From: Mastigias papua
Lineage: Eukaryota; Cnidaria; Scyphozoa; Rhizostomeae; Mastigiidae
Assembly: GCA_964019165.1 (NCBI GenBank)
Contig: OZ025272.1
Location: 9,573,993 to 9,637,992 of the forward strand
DNA: 64,000 nt
Reading direction: 5' to 3'
The notes beneath the pieces are model-generated. The model did not search any database, was not told the DNA's origin, and saw nothing but the letters and a program-made list of their open reading frames with translations. The position numbers and the translations under genes are program-made. Below are positions 1-18,085 of the stretch, piece after piece. The first letter of the stretch is position 1. Every line of letters starts with the position of its first letter.

Positions 1-667
1 AGGAATAGAAGTCTGTAAGCAAAATGTATTGTTTCGTTTCCATTGCGCATGACATATGATACAATGGCCTAACTGTTGGTTAAATAGACAGTCTTCAGTT
101 GATTATCTCCTATTAACATACAGATGTTCGACAGGTTTCGAGAAAAAAGAACTCGATTCTACTTGAGAGATCTTTTTCAAGTGTTGATCCACCTGTGAAT
201 TCTCTTTTGGTGAAAACAAGAGGAAAATTGCTTTAATGATGGAGCAAAGAACTTAAACCAATTAGATTGGTAAGTAGATTTAATAACTTTTATCACATTT
301 AAACAACTGATTATTGGGTTTTGACGTTTAATTTGGTTAAGGCGAAGTATGATTTTTGTGTTATGTAAAGTAGAAGTAGGATATGAGACTTCGAAAAGTC
401 GGAAGAGATAAGTATTTCGACGCGCTGATTTCCCCTCATGGTCTGCAGTTTATCAGAAGAGTGCTTTATAGACATACAGGAGCAATTAGGTATTCGCTAA
501 AGTATCATTAAAGAAATTCAATACGTGAAGGTATTAGAGTGGTGGAGTCATGATGCCATGATGTTCTACCTTATGAGATTTTGTGGTTTTTTCTATCAAC
601 ATTAAATGTTGAAAACGCGAAAAGTAGTACATTTTGCTTTCCCATGGAAAGCAGGAAAGGACAATTT
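1..667. other. No gene recognised
   Basis: I see no convincing reading frame, RNA gene or repeat here. It is ordinary AT-rich non-coding sequence to the left of a cluster of transposon remains. Confidence 0.4.
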
Positions 668-822
668 CACTATAGCACGAAAAGACGGGAACATTTTTTT
701 AGCACACTGAGAGCTTTTTTCGTCCGAAAGCTCTCAGTGTACTAAAAGAATGTTCCCTGTTTTCCGGAAAGCAGTTTCTTAGCATACTTTAAAACCCTAA
801 AGCTTGAGATACTTTAGCACAC
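668..822. mobile_element. Fold-back MITE, copy 1
   Basis: The left end reads CACTATAGCACGAAAA. The element folds on itself: GGGAACATTTTTTTAGCACA in the left arm pairs with TGTACTAAAAGAATGTTCCC in the right arm. A tight central hairpin (GAGAGCTTTTTT / AAAGCTCTC) lies near 708-735. The right end is ragged, with a second partial arm at about 778-822 (TAGCATACTTTAA and its near complement). No transposase is encoded, so this is a non-autonomous element. It truncates the 3' side of the neighbouring minus-strand LINE. Superfamily not assigned. Confidence 0.55.
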
Positions 823-1196
823 AAAAATCTAACATGCTCATCCCATACAAGATGCTGATCAAGTTGAACTCCCAAATATTTAACTTTTTCAACAATCTCA
901 ATTTGTCAATCATCAATAACAAAAGTAGGGGACTGTACCTTTTTATCAGAGATCTTCTTAAGGTTTGGCCGAGATCCTACCACCATTGCTTGAGTCTTAA
1001 TTAAATTTAGAGATAGCTTATTTCCTTGAAGCCATTGCTTCAGGTTGTTCAAGTCCCTGTTAAGTCTTTCACTGAGATCAACGATGTTTTTGGAAGAATG
1101 TGATAAAGTGGTATCGTCAGCATACATGGTGAATTGGCTGTTTTGCAGAGGAAATGGAAAGTCATTAATTTGAAGTCTGTTGGTACTCAAGAACTT
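823..1196 (-). pseudogene. LINE reverse transcriptase, palm/thumb part (broken)
   Basis: The minus-strand translation contains the catalytic YADD motif (QFTMYADDTTLSH). It is followed by NLKQWLQGNKLSLNLIKTQA and then, after a stop, VEKVKYLGVQLDQHLVWDEH. This is the usual order of RT motif C and the thumb KYLGVxLD motif in CR1/L2/Jockey-type non-LTR retrotransposons. It continues the RT at 1282-2330 but is separated from it by an inserted MITE. In-frame stops show it is dead. The clade within the CR1/Jockey group is not resolved. Confidence 0.8.
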
Positions 1197-1281
1197 CACT
1201 ATAGCAAGAAAAATTTGGAACATTCTTTTAGCATACTAATGTAATGCTTAAAGAATGTTCACGCTTTTTCGTGCTATAGTC
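1197..1281. mobile_element. Fold-back MITE, copy 2, inserted in the LINE
   Basis: The termini are CACTATAGCAAGAAAAA at the left and the near complement TTTTTCGTGCTATAGT at the right. The inner arms AACATTCTTTTAGCAT / ATGCTTAAAGAATGTT match copy 1 at 668-822. It is about 85 bp and splits the LINE RT exactly between the FLIYINDL-like block and the YADD block, so it inserted after the LINE. Confidence 0.65.
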
Positions 1282-2330
1282 AAGTCATTAATTTATATCA
1301 AAACCAGTAGAGGTCTAGGACAAGAGCCCTGTGGAACTCCACAATTGATATCATCAAGCCGCGAGGACACTCCATTCACTTTGCAAAATTGCATTCTGTT
1401 ACACAGATAAGATGCGAACCATTTATTCTCAGGACCGATGACACCATACTTCTCCGTTTTTAAGTAGAATTTAACGGTCTACGCTGACGAATGCTTTTTT
1501 GAAGTCAACGAATATCATTGCTGTATACTGACCCTTATCCATGTTAAGATGCCAGTCACTTGTACAATTAAGCAGACAAGTAACGACAGAGTGCAAAGAT
1601 CTTAACCCAGACTGCTTGGAAAAAGAAGTTTATTTCTGTCAAGATAGTCATAAAGCTGATTGTAAATAATCTTTTCGAAAACTCTAGAAACACACGGAAG
1701 TACTGAAATCGGTCTATAATTAGATCGTTCGTTGGCTTGACCACTTTTGAAAATGGGGACCACTCTAGCAATTTTCCAGCTATCTGGGAACACACCAGTT
1801 GCAATCGAAAGATTAAATATATCACTAAGTGATTCAATAATTACAGGTAAACCTATCTTTGAAAAATGGCTAGCAATACCATTAGCACCAAAACCAGAAC
1901 TTTTCGATGTTTTAAATTTGCCAAGAATTTTCTCTAACGGATACATATTGATTGCCTTGAATACAAAGCGTAGATTTTATGAGTTAACAGAGTATTCATT
2001 CTTCAGAAGTGGATTAGATGTTTCAGGTATATTGCCACTAAGGGTATTGCCAATACTACAGAAAACTGTATTCATTGATTTTGCAATACTCTTACTATCA
2101 CTGATTCGACTCCCATCAACTTCAAGTGCAGCAATTTGAGTGATTTTCGATTTCTTGTTAAGAACCGTATAGATAGTTTTCCACGCCCTCTTAAGTTCAC
2201 CATGTTGCGAGGTCATTTTGTGAGTAAAAAACTCTCGCTTTAATTCTTTATTAAACTTATCGACTTTGTTGCAAGTCTGCCTATAGCCTTCAATCAGGAC
2301 AACAGATTTGGAACGCACAGCTTGCTTTTT
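1282..2330 (-). pseudogene. LINE reverse transcriptase, linker and fingers/palm (broken)
   Basis: Reading leftward on the minus strand: a linker (ELKREFFTHK...RAWKTIYTVLNKKSK); then SSGFGANGIASHFSKI; IARVVPIFKSG...NYRPISVLPCVSRVFEK (RT motifs 1-2); MIFVDFKKAFVSVDR (motif A, catalytic Asp retained); and CGVPQGSCPRPLLVLI (motif B). This is the signature order of CR1/L2/Jockey-group LINEs. Frameshifts and stops separate the blocks. The endonuclease domain expected further 5' (right) is not seen. It belongs to the same insertion as the YADD fragment at 823-1196. Confidence 0.85.
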
Positions 2331-2789
2331 TAATTAATTTCGTGTAACAGACAGCTGTTTTGCCTCTTTAGTCAACCAGGGACAGAAATTTTCCGAAACA
2401 CGCCTATTACGGACTGGAGCATGTTTTCAAGTACCAATAAAAAAAATTTTGGTCCACTGGTCAACAATGATGTTAATATCATCACTATTCAAAGCAATGC
2501 CTTTCCAATCAACTAGAAGTAAATCATGGTTTGAGAAAATTGTTGGAGAAAGATTGGCCAGCTATCAACTTGCAACCAGTCAAGGGTCTGGTGATAGTGC
2601 GCTTTGTAATCATAGGTCCCGAGAAACCCGAATGGGACATCATCCTACCTGACGAGCAATGGATGCAATGTGGAAGAAAATACGGAAACCTAGTGAAAGA
2701 TTTCGTGCCTTGGCGCTTGCAGCTGATAATGTTCATTATTGTAGTGGAGATGTTGTTGTGGACGTATAAGTGAGTATGATCTGGAATAG
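2331..2789. other. LINE linker debris, otherwise unassigned
   Basis: The part next to 2330 may be decayed upstream LINE sequence. The rest has short overlapping frames on both strands with no motif I recognise. Confidence 0.3.
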
Positions 2790-2955
2790 AGGACGAGTTT
2801 TTATTGTTTTTGATAAAAGTAATGACTGTATGCCTGCTCTTAATCACATCAGGTGTACTGTTCCAAAGTATGCTAACCCTGAGCGATATTGAGTTTGTGC
2901 CCAAGGAAGCTGTCAATGCCTTGGGAAGTGTGAGAATGTCTTTAATTCTCAAATT
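2790..2955 (-). pseudogene. LINE C-terminal tail fragment
   Basis: The minus strand reads LTLPKALTASLGTNSISLRV then ILWNSTPDVIKSRHTVITFI. This resembles the C-terminus of CR1/L2-type LINE proteins (LP..RT..G..S...RG..LWNSLP..IK....FK). It lies upstream, in minus orientation, of the RT-containing copy, so it is the 3' end of a second LINE copy rather than part of the first. Confidence 0.5.
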
Positions 2956-4020
2956 GTAATTAATTTGTTTCCTTGCAGATAACTCCCATAAGAAGGAAGG
3001 GTTTTGATGATTGAGAGATTTATAGGCTTCAATGAGGTTGAAGCTTTTGTCAATGTACCGTCACAGCTATACGGTGGTTGTCAAAACCACATTAAAACTG
3101 CCTGTGTGGTGGTTCCTTACGAGTTAATCATCTGAGAATGGTTTCTTACCCACAAAACTTGTGCATTGATATATGACAATCCCTAAGAACATTGATATAT
3201 TCATTAAAACAATACGAGAAGTCAGAGAAACGCTTTGAATTGTGTCTGGCATTTACTTAATTAGCACATGCTCCATTGTGATGGCTGTTGCTAACGAACA
3301 AATTAGAACGAGACTTAAGCTCTTGTCACCATGGTTGCAGTTAGCAACGTAGAAAGCTACCTGTGAAGTCGTGGGTAATAACTCTTATAGACTGAATTAT
3401 TGGAAAAGAAAGGCAGATTAGATCGTGTTATCGGCTTATGCAATAATGGCGTTGGATTATGGTGCAAAACGTTACAAGCTTGCGGGAGTCAAGGAATGTC
3501 TTTTTCATCCAAAATTGCCTACTTTGCGACGAATTGATATGGACACTACGGCCCATAAGCTGCCAGACGAACATTGCAGGACAACGACTCCTTGCACAAG
3601 AGGTAAAGTCTACCCCATGTAGCTGCTTTTTCTTAGGATATGCAATCCATAGTCAAAGATAGGCGTCGATGTACCTATTCAAAAGCCAACAAAAAAGTTG
3701 TAATGACACAGCATACTAAAATGAATAGAATTTAGCTACGTGATAGTATTTTTCAGATCCAAAGCAATTATTATTGGCACATAGCCAGAGAAAATGTTAC
3801 AGAAACAATATCAAAGTGTTTAAATGGATTTTGTCTTTGTTAGGAGACAGTAAATCATATTTTTATATTTGATCATAAACAGTCAATCCTCTTGCTTAGA
3901 GTGTGCCACTTGCTGACAATTCTGGCCATATCTAGCATGAAGTGTAGATTTTCTACTTATTCCTATTTTTATGGTGGTACCAGCACGCCTTATGCTGCAT
4001 CACTTTTTTTATAGTATCCT
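2956..4020. other. No gene recognised
   Basis: Short frames only. No splice-bordered open segment, tRNA-like box or terminal repeat stands out. Confidence 0.35.
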
Positions 4021-6070
4021 TTAATGAGTTTGGTCACCTGAAGTCTGCAATGATGTCCCTATTTTAGTGTGCTCTTTGCCACACTTCATGGTTTTGAATA
4101 CCAAAAGTGTAGTCTTGGAAACCGAAAGGGTGGTCTTGGACACTGAGATTGTGGCCTGTGGACTTGACAGTGTGGTCAGCTTTTGAAGCACTGAGGCTTC
4201 TTTTATCCTGTTTGACCCTTTGTACCACTTAACGGTCTGCCAGACAGAAGATTTAATACCAGTTAAGGTAACATCAGACAACAGATGGTACTTCTGGCAA
4301 GTCCTGATAGTCACAGGACGTGCTCACCAACAGCTTCATGCAGGGCCTGACAGGAGTTTATCATAGCATAGTATGGTCTTGGAGATTTCCCTTAGAATAG
4401 GCACTGCTGCAAAGAAATATCATTTCAGGACAATAGCACCCATGCATTCTCAGACTTGGCACATTCTATTAGGGCATTTCTAATAATTAGGAATTTTGAT
4501 TTTTTCATTTTTATAATTCTTGCCACAAGAAGAATTGTATTCAACCTCTTTTTTTATCAGAGAAAAGTGTAAAATTTCCATTCTAAATATCAATAGACCA
4601 TTTTTATTTGGAAGTTGTTAAGACTTTCTTAGACAGTAATAGCAAATTACAACTTTACAGTTCTTGTGTTTGTACCTTGTCATGATTGTACAAAAGGGCA
4701 TTGGAAAGGGCTTAACTCCTCCATCAGTCAGCAGAAGCGGCACATGCCTGATATTTTCTATGAAATAACTTTCTTACACAAACATTCCTATACAGATCTG
4801 CTCCATGGCTAAAATCTTGTTCTGATCTTTGAAACAGAATCTTGTTTTGGAATAATGTTTTGTGAAGACCTATAGTGATAGCTGATTGCGAATTCTTTCC
4901 AGCCCATTTCAGGAATATAGTGAGAGATAAAGTCAGCAAAAGTCATTGACTTGTTTGCCTGAAACACCTGTAGAGTTGCCCTCCATCTGCCCCTATGTTC
5001 TATGTTTTGCACTGAGTTTCTCTGGGTCAATTGTGACAGGCCACAATCTTTATTTGTTATTTCACTACAAAGAGGTAATAAGCCATTTAACCTTTTCAAG
5101 TTTGCTTCTTTGTCACATTTCTTCAATACACACCGCTTTTCTGGCATTTTGCATTGTAACCATCTTAGCACGCATGCCATGACATCAGTTTTCCTAGTGC
5201 ATGCTACCCAGCATGAGATGAGCACATCAGACTTGATAGGGAATGAAATCAACAGCATATCATAGAAATGGAAAGTGAAAATCCTAGTCAGTGAAATACC
5301 TGCAGATGTGGAGGAGAAATTTTTTGGGTCTTAGCCAGGGGCATTTCTACTTTGGGTCATGAGGCACCCTGGACCCCAGAATTTTTCTGGTCCATTTGTT
5401 TGCCCTTCTTTTTGAAGAAGATGTATTGGAATATTGTTTGCTCTTTCCACCCATGAAATTATGAAAGTCCTCTCCACATATGACATATTTCTTATTAGTC
5501 AATACTAAAGTGGGCTGTTGCAATTTTTGATTAAAGGAATTTGTATGATCCAGCTATTTTAATGCACCCAGGTCTTTCCACGTATGCTTCAACATTTGGA
5601 TCATGATGCAGTTTCTTCAGAATCTATGTGAAGTACCAAAAGTCTTTTATTTCAGCCCTTTGTTAGGGCAAATCCTTTGTTAGGACATGCTTGTTTGCAT
5701 ATATCTTCATCCTTTTAAGATAATCACTCTGAATACAAAAGCATTTATTAAAAATTTACCTAGGGAAATGCATTTCTCAGTTGTCTGGCTGGCAAACAAT
5801 CCAAATTTCCATCCTGGTCACCAATCATGCTTGTGCCTCGCCAGTCATGCTTGTTGAGTCACTCATTCAATGCTGAGAGGGCTGATGGATCATAGATTGC
5901 ACACATGCTTGGTGGACAGTGCATGTTCATACATTGCTAGCTTGTCTTGATCAAACTTGCGAATGAAAAACACAGCTCCCTTTTTACTATTTGGGACAAT
6001 CCTTGTGAAATACTGTGCTGATTGACAAAAGTGTATTTAGGGAACAGAGCTAGTCTATTCCAATCCCTCC
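4021..6070 (-). pseudogene. Unrecognised decayed coding sequence
   Basis: Several minus-strand stretches read like former protein but are broken by stops and frame changes. They are: an SAQYFTRIVPNSKKGAVFFI block followed by RKFDQDKLAMYEHALSTKHV (about 5905-6030); DFWYFT then ILKKLHHDPNVEAYVERPG (about 5560-5660); a 149-codon frame at 4809-5258 with MPEKRCVLKKCDKEANLKRL and FISHYIPEMGWKEFAISYHY; and a 97-codon frame at 4021-4314. Together they suggest one ~2 kb minus-strand gene or transposon ORF. I do not recognise the family. An old transposase or captured host gene is possible; chance is not excluded. Confidence 0.35.
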
Positions 6071-8364
6071 TTTGGTGTAACTTATTTGATTCTGTTGACC
6101 ATGCAATAGATACAAGATGAACAAAAGATATAAAATAACAACATACGTTTAGTTTAGATAATGGTCTACGTTATGATGATATGTGTGCCATGTCCGTCGT
6201 ATGATGTTGTGGGGCCCGGAGCAAATTAACAAAACGGGGACCCCTCATGCCGCCGTTATGAATTGCTCAAGATTTTTGCAACCGCTAAAGAGCCATTTCA
6301 TAACTTTCAGGACCTCTTCTTTGGTCTGAGGCCAGGGACAATCTTTCTCCTCTGTTTTCTTAGTGGTCCTGTATTGAAAAGAAGCAGGAGTATCTTCTAC
6401 AGAGTCTGTTTCTGTTCGTAGAGAATTTCAGAAATATGTCAGTGGTAACAGGATTGCGAATACACAAGCCATTCAAACAGGTAAACTCTAAATGCTTGTA
6501 TTTTTCATGTTTCACATCTTGAATTGCATTGATGAGCTTGCCCACTACTCTATTTTTTATAAGAACACACTTAATGAGAGCACTGAGGTTCGATTTACCC
6601 AACAAATAAAAGCACTGCTAGAACTTGTTCAGCTTTAAATGCGAACCGTTGCAAGCACTCAACTAGCCATGTTCTTCTGGAAAACAAATTCTTATACGGT
6701 TGTTATTGAACAACAATATCCGTAGTTTTATGTTCAATTGTGGCCCGGCAGAATATCTTAGGAACTGACTGTATAATGAACGCAGTTTTTCATTTATATG
6801 GAAATATCACTCGTAAAAAATAGCAACAACCTTGAGAACATTTTGAACCTCAAATTGTCGACTTTCAGCATTTTTACAGGTACGGGTACTTCTCAACGGT
6901 ATTCACACACATTGTAAGGTCTTTTGAATAAAGTGCATAAGTCTCGCATTACATAGATTTGAGTACAAATCATTTGGCCACCTTGTCGAGCGAGCCGAAT
7001 TAAAGTATACGTAGTAACATCCTTAGGCAGGAAAATATTTTTGACGGGAAAATAAAGAAGACAAGGCTGGTAATATCTTTCTGATAGTTGAGTCAAGACC
7101 AGCAAATGTGCAAGTATTTGCAAAGTTTCTCAGCGGTAGTAAATGACAGGTGAACTTTGCAAAATGATGATATATTTGGGTTTACTAGACATATGCCTCA
7201 ATTGGCTCAACAATCATATTTTTACAAAATAAGCATATTACATGTTGGGGCGCACTAGCAAGGGATACCGGGGTACGATCGCATCTCAGGTCCGCCCTGC
7301 CTATTTTTTTGCGGGGCCTCTCTTATCCTCAGAAATTTAGTTGATCCTTGTTCTATTACTTGGTAGTTGTGAAAAGTGAAAGTGCGAGAAAATAACCGAC
7401 CCGAGAAAATACTTAGTAGTTGGGGAAAATAAATGACCACACCCAGTATGGGCCACTTTCATAAAGTAGCACTCCCGGGAAAAAGCTGCCAGCCTGTCCC
7501 TGATTACATCTGCAAAACATATAAAGACCATAGGCTTGCTTATACTTGTATTGAAATAGTCCTGTTCTATTCTCTATTCCTAAATGATAATCTTGCATTG
7601 TAGTCTGTCAAATCCTTATCGCAAAGGATGCTTTTGAATACTTTCTCTCTCTAATTGGAGCTAAAAATTTCCGGTCAAACAGATTTATATTGCGTATCTA
7701 TGAAATTATAGAATCCTACTTGTTGTTGCCCGACATCGAAGTAGAGTTTTTTACCTTTATTTTTTGGTAAAGATATCGCTTCTCATCCCCAGTTTATTGC
7801 ATCTTGAACTTATTGTACGTAACAGAACTCCTTTCTCGAGTAAAGGAACACTTTTCTAACGATAGGCCCAAGTTGTGCTGTTTTTAGATACTCGAATTTC
7901 CACTTATTGACTATTCTTCCAGCCTCACAAGGTGACTTTGTCATAAATGAAGGAGTTCCCGACGGCTATATAGTTTTGTAGATAATAAGAGGTATGTCGG
8001 AGCTTGTAGCCAAGATACACGAGGAAAAAAAGGTTTTACATTGTTCCATGTGTCCTCAAAAGCTTACTTTTGGGACTAGGTTTTGGCTCACAAAGCGTAA
8101 GGTTAAATTGTTGCCCATATAAAGCAGGGATTTTTGGTTGCATCTTCCAGTCAGGCCCTTGGTAATTTACGTTTAAAGAAAGTCAACTCAGATTTTTGCC
8201 GGTAAAGTTTTAAATTATTGCTTGGCTACTTCTTTGCAAAAAGACATACAAACAATGTGTTAATAAGTACATCCTATTTGTGAGATTCCAGCCTCTTTAT
8301 CTCTCTGTTATGATAAATGGCAGAATTAGTAAAGTAAGAACTTTGATGATCATCTATCTTACAG
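6071..8364. other. No secure gene; one tentative open block
   Basis: Mostly featureless. At 7923-7981 a good acceptor (ATTCTTCCAG) precedes an open block reading SQGDFVINEGVPDGYIVL and then a stop. No consensus donor closes it before the stop, so I cannot join it cleanly to the segments that begin at 8365. Confidence 0.3.
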
Positions 8365-14457
<6,093 letters not shown>

Positions 14458-14476
<19 letters not shown>

Positions 14477-14590
14477 AATCTTTGGTTGAAAATGCTTTAC
14501 CGCTTCCATTGGCGAGTGAAACATCGATTGCCAATGATAGTAGATTGCACACGCGAGACTCTGAAAGTTTAGGACTTTCTATCGCCTAAT
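14458..14590 (+). CDS. Candidate terminal exon e
   Basis: The acceptor is TTTATGTACTTTAG. Joined to exon d it gives FNPQQF then TAG at 14474-14476. A different frame from 14477 is open for 37 codons (ESLVENALPLPLASETSIAN...) to a TAA at 14588. That tail looks coding but needs a different incoming phase. Confidence 0.25.
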
Positions 14591-14977
14591 TTATTTTATT
14601 ATTGTATTGAGTAATGGGAATGTATTCGTCATAATACAAAACGGTCATTTTTATAATATAAATTTTTTCATGGAATTACATAAAACACTCTAGTATTGAT
14701 CTTAGTGCGCACGCGATATATATTGATGTATGAATTGAAACTGAATACAGTTGTCTGTGTTTTACTGCAAAAGAGCATTTTGTTTTCTTCCCTGTGTGTG
14801 CTCTGTATGGAAGTAGGTAGCATTATAATGCTTGTTTTATTGAATAGAATAGATCTGATTAAATTTTTCATGGTGTTTTATTTGAATTTTGCCATCCTTC
14901 CCCTTTATGATTTTGTTATTTCTTTTGATTACACAGTAGCCGTTATAGATCCAATTCATCACTGAATGGGTAAGTCA

Positions 14978-14978
<1 letters not shown>
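14591..14978. other. No gene recognised
   Basis: AT-rich sequence leading into a (ACATAT)n/(TA)n tract. Confidence 0.35.
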
Positions 14979-15226
<248 letters not shown>

Positions 15227-15255
15227 ACTGAATCAGAGCCGCATTCGCATAGCAT

Positions 15256-15557
<302 letters not shown>

Positions 15558-15705
15558 AACTTTAAAACGCTTGGACATAACCCTTCATCAGTTATGGTTA
15601 AGCTATGGTAAGGCTTATGCAGAAGCGTTTTAGAAGTTGAAGTTTTTCTTGAGTCTCAAGTTATTAATTAGAGAATTTCTTACTGGTTGTAGTTTTTTGA
15701 GTGTT
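15558..15705. repeat. Degenerate PLE-end module pair
   Basis: AACTTTAAAACGCTTGG...CCTTCATCAGTTATGG, then AAGCTATGGTAAGGCTTATG and GAAGCGTTTTAGAAGTTGAA...TTTTTGAGTGTTT. This is an inverted partial unit followed by a direct degenerate unit of the A subfamily. The cores are mutated. Confidence 0.5.
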
Positions 15706-15934
15706 TATATCTATATAAATAGAGAATACATTTATAGCTTGTACACTTATTCTGATATAAATATATACGAATAAGAATACAAAGAAATTAAAACATGTCA
15801 TTTGCTACTTCTCGTTTTTGAAGTCTTTGTGACCTTATTTCTCTTCACAGCGCTACGTAAGTATTGAGCACTCCAAACAGACCTCGATATTTTGTGATAT
15901 GATTATTATAAAAATATATATTTATAAATATACA

Positions 15935-15937
<3 letters not shown>

Positions 15938-16020
<83 letters not shown>
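15938..16020. repeat. (TA)n microsatellite
   Basis: About 80 bp of pure TA. Confidence 0.95.
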
Positions 16021-16022
<2 letters not shown>

Positions 16023-16098
16023 GATGAGAACGAGAGGTGATAACCCAAATGCATCTTCTGCAATATATCAACCATATAAAACGCCTAATAGTGAAATA

Positions 16099-16232
<134 letters not shown>

Positions 16233-16434
16233 ATTCTAATTATCCTCTAAACATTATAAATCATCTATCCAAGTCAATTGCTATAAGATTATCAGGCATA
16301 TCATCAAATTAAGAATTATTCATGAAAGTCAGAATGCAATATGAAAAGGCATTATATGACAGTGGATTTTAAACCAAATTTGAATATATAGAACATAATG
16401 ATAGTAGAAGGAACTAAGAAGAAAGGCAACGGAA

Positions 16435-16868
16435 AAGGAATATCATCTGGTTCAACCCTCGTACTCAAGAAATGTAATGACAAATATTGGCAAGATATTT
16501 TTCAAGCTACTAAATAGCCACTTCCGGAAGACTAACAAGCTGCACAAAATACGATAAAGATAAGTTGCAGCTTCATGACAAATCTATATAGAACCTAAAG
16601 ATAGAACAGTACTGCATTAACGAAGCATATTTGGCAATTGAAAGACAATAACAGGGACTTCGAAATAGATTGGAAAATATTAAAAAGAACGAATAGTGTA
16701 CAAAGTAATGGAAAATGCAGCCTATATCTATATGAAAAACTATTTATTATCAATTCCATTCAATAGATGATAAAGGCACAGAATAGAGGACTCCTTAGTA
16801 AAAGGTTACAGCTGATCAGCAAATGCCGCCGCCGAAACAAATTCCTGTTGAGAATATTGAAACAATAG
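16435..16868 (+). pseudogene. Penelope-like element protein, 3' part (broken)
   Basis: With frame changes the plus strand reads NIIWFNP, then SYSRNVMTNIGKIFFKLLNS and HFRKTNKLHKI. Later come DFEIDWKILKRTNSV, GKCSLYLYEKLFIIN and GLLSKRLQLISKCRRRNKFL, ending at a TAG at 16866. From memory of the family, this order (WFNPPYSKNVKTNIGK..FLKLL; NKLHKIF; a WKIL..RCSLCLTEKL-like Cys block; LLNKRSELISKCRHRNKFLL at the C-terminus) occurs in invertebrate Penelope-like and GIY-YIG-associated RT proteins. Stops and frameshifts show it is dead. It lies among the PLE-end modules of this region. Confidence 0.65.
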
Positions 16869-17079
16869 CACCCTAACGATCTGCATTCCACTTTACGAAC
16901 TGGAATCTTTAGACTCTATTACTGATTCGTTATACGTATGTCACACTATGCTTGCATATCTACATCTATACGCCTGAAGATTAGTAGCATGAAACTGATG
17001 GTGGCGTATAACTACAGTGTGCTATAACTTTTATTAATGTATCTTACACATAAAGAAATATGTATATATGTATATGTAT

Positions 17080-17250
17080 ACACACACACTCAGCTTCAGT
17101 CACCAAGAAATTTTTAAAGAAACAAATCGACACTCAGGAAAAACTCCAACTTTTAAAACTTTTCGGCATAAGCATTCATCAGTTATGATGAAAGCTTGTG
17201 CCGAAACGTTTGAAATGTTTGAAACGTTGGAGTTTTTCTTGAATATCTAA
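17080..17250. repeat. PLE-end modules, inverted pair (A subfamily)
   Basis: Left unit: CACTCAGCTTCAGTCACCAA...CAGGAAAAACTCCAACTTTT...CATTCATCAG. It is joined to a shorter right unit, ATGATGAAAGCTTGTGCC-GAAACG...GTTGGAGTTTTTCTTGA. Both cores carry a substitution (GAAAA for GAAAC on minus; ATGATGA for CTGATGA on plus). Confidence 0.6.
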
Positions 17251-17281
<31 letters not shown>

Positions 17282-17387
17282 TGTATATATATATATATAT
17301 ATATATTTGTATATATATATATATATTTATATATTTATATATCTATATATTTATATATTTATATTTATATTTATATTTATATTTACA
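17251..17387. repeat. TA/TTTA-rich low-complexity tract
   Basis: (TA)n blocks alternating with TTTATA and TTTATATTTATA units. Confidence 0.9.
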
Positions 17388-17500
17388 AGCTACTTCTAAG
17401 CCGCATCCACAACGTATATAAATTGCATAAAAAGAATAAACCGAAAATACACTTGTCTTTTGAGTAAGTGCTTCGATTAAAATCTTCATCAGTACTAATG
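17388..17500 (-). repeat. PLE-end module (B subfamily)
   Basis: Shares CCGCATCCACAACGTATATA and AAAATACACTT...TTCGATTAAAATCTTCATCAG with the left arm of the palindrome at 15256-15409. The minus-strand core at 17470-17492 is CTGATGA, A, GAT-TTTA-ATC, then GAAGC instead of GAAAC. Confidence 0.55.
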
Positions 17501-17648
17501 AATATGTAATTTATTTCTACCTCCGTTGGAGCCAATTGTGGTGTTAAAGTGGGGCAGATAGGGCAGGAGATGTGCGGGCAATGCCTGCAGGAAATTTTTC
17601 GAGACCATCCCTTTTAAATCTTGCACAATTTTCATAACTGGTATTTAC

Positions 17649-18085
17649 GTGCATGAACGATGGTTGGTCAGCTTATTTAAAGGAGTTATTGATCAGCAAA
17701 AAGATCCCAGAACGCTTTCAGCAGCGGAACTATCACTACTTAAAATCCTAAAAGTTAGAATAGAGACTTTTGGCAGGAGAGCATTTGGATATGCTGCACC
17801 TTATATAGGGAACTCTCTGCCTCTCCACATCATACAATCTAAGAACATAACTGTTTTCAAGAAGGCAGTAAAAACTTATTTGTTTGAACAAGCATTTAAT
17901 TTGTAAGTATCTTTTTATTGTAAGTACTGTAAGTTTTAGACATTATATTGTAATTTTTAAGTTATTTCTAATCTGATGTAATTTCTTATTTTTATTACTC
18001 TTACTCATTTTATGCTCAGCAGAGTATTGTATAATGTTAGGTCGCTTTTATGGGATCTATCAGTATCATTATCATTATCATTAAA
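17649..18085 (+). pseudogene. LINE 3' end with C-terminal tail and terminal repeat
   Basis: The frame to 17906 ends in RIETFGRRAFGYAAPYIGNS, LPLHIIQSK, FKKAVKTYLFEQAF. This is the usual CR1/L2-type LINE C-terminus (GxRAFxxAAPxLWNSLP...FKxxLKTYLF). About 180 bp of non-coding tail follows, finishing in a short (ATCATT)-like repeat (CAGTATCATTATCATTATCA), as expected for the 3' end of such LINEs. It is heavily 5'-truncated. Confidence 0.75.

Noticed and set aside
2531..2773. 80-codon plus-strand frame (IIGPEKPEWDIILPDEQWMQ)
   Set aside because: Looks somewhat protein-like, but overlaps an equally long minus frame and has no motif, start context or splice signals I can defend.
7923..7981. Open block SQGDFVINEGVPDGYIVL after a good acceptor
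   Set aside because: Runs into a stop before any consensus donor, so it cannot be joined to the segments from 8365 without a weak GT.
15851..15856. Six-nucleotide micro-exon CGCTAC between a good acceptor (TTTCTCTTCACAG) and GTAAGT
   Set aside because: Attractive borders, but no flanking exon phase requires it and the candidate gene can already end at 14476.
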